A DNA stretch of 64,000 nt from Streptomyces daqingensis (lineage in GTDB: Bacteria > Actinomycetota > Actinomycetes > Streptomycetales > Streptomycetaceae), in NCBI RefSeq assembly GCF_014645895.1, contig NZ_BMMP01000006.1, positions 186,001-250,000 of the forward strand, given 5' to 3'. Under the pieces are notes generated by a model that was not told where the DNA came from, made no database searches, and saw nothing but the letters and a program-made list of their open reading frames with translations. The first letter of the stretch is position 1. Each line of letters begins with the position of its first letter. A program made the translations under genes and the position numbers. Shown here one piece after another: positions 61,129 through 64,000 of the stretch.

Positions 61129-64000
61129 TCAGCCCGCCGCCGGTGAGGCGTCCTCGCTGAGGAGCCGCAGCCGGTGAGCCATGGCCGCCGCCTCTCCGCG
61201 GCCGGCCACCCCGAGCTTCGCCAGGATGTTGGAGACGTGCACGCTCGCCGTCTTGGGCGAGATGAACAGCTCTTCCGCGATCTGCCTGTTGCTGCGTCCG
61301 GCGGCGACGAGCCGGAGCACGTCCTTTTCACGCCGCGTCAGCCCGAACGCCTCCGCCGCCTGCCCGCGCCCCTCCGGGGAGCCGCCCGTGCCGCCCGTCC
61401 GCGAGGCGGACTCGGGCGCGGCAGCCGGTCCCGCGGACACGGGAACGGGACGCGCAGGCACGCCGTCGCCCGCGCCCGGACCGCCGGCCTGCAACGGCAA
61501 CCTCGCGCGTACCGCCAGCTGTTCGGCCTCCCTTCGCAGCGGCGCCGCACCGAGCCGCACGGCCTCCGCGTGGGCCGCCGCCAGCAGGTCCCGCGCGCGG
61601 TCACGGTCCGCTCGCGCATCGGCCCTGCCGGTCCGCGCCAGGCCCTCGTCGCCCTGCGCCGGGACGCTCAGCAGCGATTCCGCCCAGCGCTGCCGCGCCT
61701 GCGCCAGCTGGTACGGACGCTCCTGCACCGCGAACGCCTCCACCGCGGCCTCCCACGCGGCCGGATCGCTCTGCCCGTGCGCACGGCCGAGCTCCGCCCG
61801 TACCAGCAGGGAGTAGGCCTGCCAGACGGGCGCGGGATGCGCCAGGCGGCGCACCGCCGTCGCCAGCGCTGCCAGGGTTTCTGACCGCCCTTCCTCGGCG
61901 GCGGGCAGGCCCCGGACCGTCGACTCGTGCACCGCCGCCGCGTGCAGCAGCGGCCACGCGTAGCGGTGTGTCCCCGGCGGGAAGCCCGCCTCCAGAGCAG
62001 CGTCCAACTCCGCCCGTGCGGCGCCGGGTTCGCCGCGTTCGGCGGCCAGCACCAGCGCGCCGTGGCGCAGTTGCACAGCGATGTACGGCGACGCGGCGAA
62101 GCTGCCCATCACCTCGCGGGCAGTGCCGAGAGCCGCCTCCGCCGCGACCGGCTCGCCCCGCCCCAGCAGGAACTGGACCTTGAGCAGGGCCGCCCAGCCA
62201 CGGCTGTCCACGGTGCGGGCCGTGGCCGCGGCCTCGTCGCTGAGCCGGGCCGCCTCCGTCCAGTCGCCCAGGGCGAAGAGCGATTCGGCCTGGCAGATGA
62301 GGGCGACGGAGCACTGCCCGGGCCGCCCGTGGGCCACGGCCACCTCGACGGCGCGCGCCGCCTCCACGACCGCCTCGCTGGAGCGTCCCATCGCCTCCAG
62401 TTCGGTGGCGATGTTGATGTCGGCGCGGCCGACGACCCCGAACGCGCCTGCCTGCAGCGCCTGTTCGCGTGCCCGCCGCATCTCGGCGATGCCCGCGTCG
62501 AGATCGCCCGAGTCAGCCGTCAGTATGCCGAGGGTGGTGCGCGCCTGCAGCTCGATGGTGGTCGCCCCGACGACCCGCGCCAGTTCGACCGCGCGGACCG
62601 CGGCGCCCATGGCCTCCGCGCCGGGCCGGTGCATCATGCCCCAGCCCGCCGCGCACGCGAGCACCTCCGCGTGCACGGCCGAGGGGGCCAGCCCGCGTAC
62701 CAGGTCCTGGGCGCGGGCGATCTCGTCCCAGCCGTCTCCGCGGCCCGACGCCTCGACGAGCTTGGCGCGCTGGACCCAGAACCAGGCGGCGCGCAGCGGC
62801 TCCTCGCCCTTTTCGAGCAGGTCGAGGGCGCGCTTCGTCAGCGCGTAGGCGCGTTCGACGTCCCCGCCGGTGCGGGCGGCCACGACCGCCTCGGCCAGTA
62901 CGTCCATGAACTTCAGCGACTCGGAGCCCGGTTCGTCCGCACAGCCCGGATACACCTCGGCCTCGTCTACGGGACGCAGCCCCTCCCGGACCTCCGCCGG
63001 GACCTCGTGCCACAACTCGACGGCGCGCTCCAGCAGTTGGTGCTGCTCCGAGAAGGCGTGGCGGCGACGCGCCTCGACGGCCGCGGCGAGCACGACGGGC
63101 AGCGCGCGGGAGGCGTCCCGGCCGTGGTACCAGTGGTGCGCCAGACGCGTGGTGCACTGCTCCGCCCGTACGAGGCCGGGCTCCCCTTCGAGGGCCTCCG
63201 CGTACCGGCGGTTGAGGGCGACGCCCTCGCCGGGCAGCAGGTCCTCGCTGACGGCCTCCCGCAGCAACGCGTGCCGGAACCGGTAGCCGTCCCCGTCGGC
63301 GGTGGGCTGCAGGACGTTCGCACCGACGGCGAGCCGCAGCGCCTCCAGCAGTTCCTCCTCCGGCATCCCGCACACGGCGGCCAGCAGCGCGTGCTCGACG
63401 GCCGTCCCCGCCTGCGCGGCCGTCCGCAGCACGCGCTGGACCTGCTCCGGCAGCCCCTCGACACGGACGAGCAGCAGGTCGCGGAGGGAGTCGCTGATGC
63501 CGCAGGTCGCGCAGTTGGCCGTGAGCTCCTCGACGAAGAACGGGTTGCCCTCCGAGCGTTCGAAGATGATCCGGGCCTGCTCGGGGTCGGGCTCGGAGAC
63601 CCCCTGGATGGCCGCTATCTGGGCGTGCACCTCCGTGCGGCTCAGCCTGGGCAGCTCGATGCGCCGCACCGTGCGCAGCCTGTCGACCTCGGCGAGGAAG
63701 GGGCGCAGCGGATGGCGGCGGTGGATGTCGTCGGCACGGTAGCTCGCGAGCACGAGCAGCCGCGACGTCTGCACCGAACGGTAGAGGTAGCCGAGCAGTT
63801 CACGCGTCGAGCGGTCCGCCCAGTGCAGGTCCTCGAGGAGCAGTACGACGGTACGGCCCGTGGCCAGGCGCTCCAGCAGCTGCGCTGTCAGCTCGAAGAG
63901 CCGGGCGCGGCCGTCCTCCTCGTCCCACGCCTCGGCCTGGGCCGCCGCCGGAGAGCCCGGTGGCGGAGCCAGATCGGGGAGCAGCCGTGCCAGCTCCGCC
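61129..64000 (-). CDS. Large ATP-binding LuxR-family regulator, 5' truncated by window end
   Basis: The last 956 residues of a LAL-type regulator. At the window end the Walker B segment TVVLLLEDLHWADRS is visible, so the P-loop and N-terminus lie beyond 64000. A long helical TPR-like sensor middle (residues about 220-840) precedes a LuxR helix-turn-helix at the C-terminus (FGLTRREKDVLRLVAAGRSN, RQIAEELFISPKTASVHVSN). Such regulators usually control carbohydrate or antibiotic pathways; nothing here names the target. A short spacer separates it from the convergent small genes. Confidence 0.92.
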   Translation of the reverse strand, partial: AELARLLPDLAPPPGSPAAAQAEAWDEEDGRARLFELTAQLLERLATGRTVVLLLEDLHWADRSTRELLGYLYRSVQTSRLLVLASYRADDIHRRHPLRPFLAEVDRLRTVRRIELPRLSRTEVHAQIAAIQGVSEPDPEQARIIFERSEGNPFFVEELTANCATCGISDSLRDLLLVRVEGLPEQVQRVLRTAAQAGTAVEHALLAAVCGMPEEELLEALRLAVGANVLQPTADGDGYRFRHALLREAVSEDLLPGEGVALNRRYAEALEGEPGLVRAEQCTTRLAHHWYHGRDASRALPVVLAAAVEARRRHAFSEQHQLLERAVELWHEVPAEVREGLRPVDEAEVYPGCADEPGSESLKFMDVLAEAVVAARTGGDVERAYALTKRALDLLEKGEEPLRAAWFWVQRAKLVEASGRGDGWDEIARAQDLVRGLAPSAVHAEVLACAAGWGMMHRPGAEAMGAAVRAVELARVVGATTIELQARTTLGILTADSGDLDAGIAEMRRAREQALQAGAFGVVGRADINIATELEAMGRSSEAVVEAARAVEVAVAHGRPGQCSVALICQAESLFALGDWTEAARLSDEAAATARTVDSRGWAALLKVQFLLGRGEPVAAEAALGTAREVMGSFAASPYIAVQLRHGALVLAAERGEPGAARAELDAALEAGFPPGTHRYAWPLLHAAAVHESTVRGLPAAEEGRSETLAALATAVRRLAHPAPVWQAYSLLVRAELGRAHGQSDPAAWEAAVEAFAVQERPYQLAQARQRWAESLLSVPAQGDEGLARTGRADARADRDRARDLLAAAHAEAVRLGAAPLRREAEQLAVRARLPLQAGGPGAGDGVPARPVPVSAGPAAAPESASRTGGTGGSPEGRGQAAEAFGLTRREKDVLRLVAAGRSNRQIAEELFISPKTASVHVSNILAKLGVAGRGEAAAMAHRLRLLSEDASPAAG

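Overview
The window is very GC-rich DNA from a Streptomyces chromosome or a close relative. The evidence is GC-saturated third codon positions, frequent GTG starts, a lysine-tailed HU protein, two conservons, a DUF397/XRE pair, an F420 gene and mostly short intergenic gaps closed by GC-rich hairpins. Gene order looks like a conserved core-chromosome segment (cofC - hupS - leuDC/ndgR - gltX - conservons - accBE - cimA - ilvE - leuB - pruA/putA - serA - ilvCNB), interrupted by a few accessory insertions. I see no phage, transposase, CRISPR array or rRNA.

Layout. 1-5 kb: end of cofC, a small OB-like protein, hupS, a small conserved protein, leuCD and the divergent IclR regulator ndgR. 5-9.5 kb: DUF4188 protein with a divergent MerR regulator and a palindromic operator, three tRNAs (Glu, Glu, Gln), a DUF397/XRE/ATPase cluster and an alpha/beta hydrolase. 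9.7-12.8 kb: gltX, a fumarylacetoacetate-hydrolase-family gene and a membrane protein. 13-23.3 kb: two consecutive conservons (sensor kinase, roadblock, DUF742 and GTPase genes each). 23.8-26 kb: an unexplained 62-residue peptide gene, accE and accB. 26.3-30.2 kb: a secreted family-8 polysaccharide lyase and a divergent P450 carrying a TTA codon. 30-35 kb: citramalate synthase with a candidate attenuator, ilvE and leuB. 35-40.5 kb: a tiny basic protein, a HAD phosphatase and the proline catabolism genes pruA/putA with the PucR-type regulator. 40.6-44.5 kb: M23 peptidase, GNAT, DinB-like protein and serA. 44.9-49.4 kb: GH3 glycosidase, GlxA-type regulator and phosphoglycerate-mutase-like protein, sitting between serA and ilvC. 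49.5-53.3 kb: ilvC, ilvN, ilvB and a clear leader-peptide attenuator. 53.3-64 kb: GGDEF/EAL membrane protein, 2-hydroxyacid dehydrogenase, aldo/keto reductase, sugar-dehydrogenase-like lipoprotein, a coupled pair of DUF6191-like paralogues and a large LuxR-type ATPase regulator truncated by the window edge.

How it works together. The dominant theme is branched-chain amino-acid synthesis: leuCD, leuB, cimA, ilvE and ilvBNC are all here, with NdgR as the likely local regulator and attenuation for ilvB (and possibly cimA). Most of the remaining genes are signalling (conservons, cyclic-di-GMP, MerR/IclR/AraC/PucR/LuxR regulators) or primary metabolism (serine, proline, acyl-CoA carboxylation, F420). 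The most unusual sequence observations are: cvnD copies that look homogenised by gene conversion, a 28-base palindromic repeat inserted in frame in gltX and again upstream of serA, a 19-base duplication at the serA stop codon, a degenerate EAL domain, an ilvB promoter overlapping the upstream gene's stop codon, and a small repeat-bearing peptide gene of unknown role.
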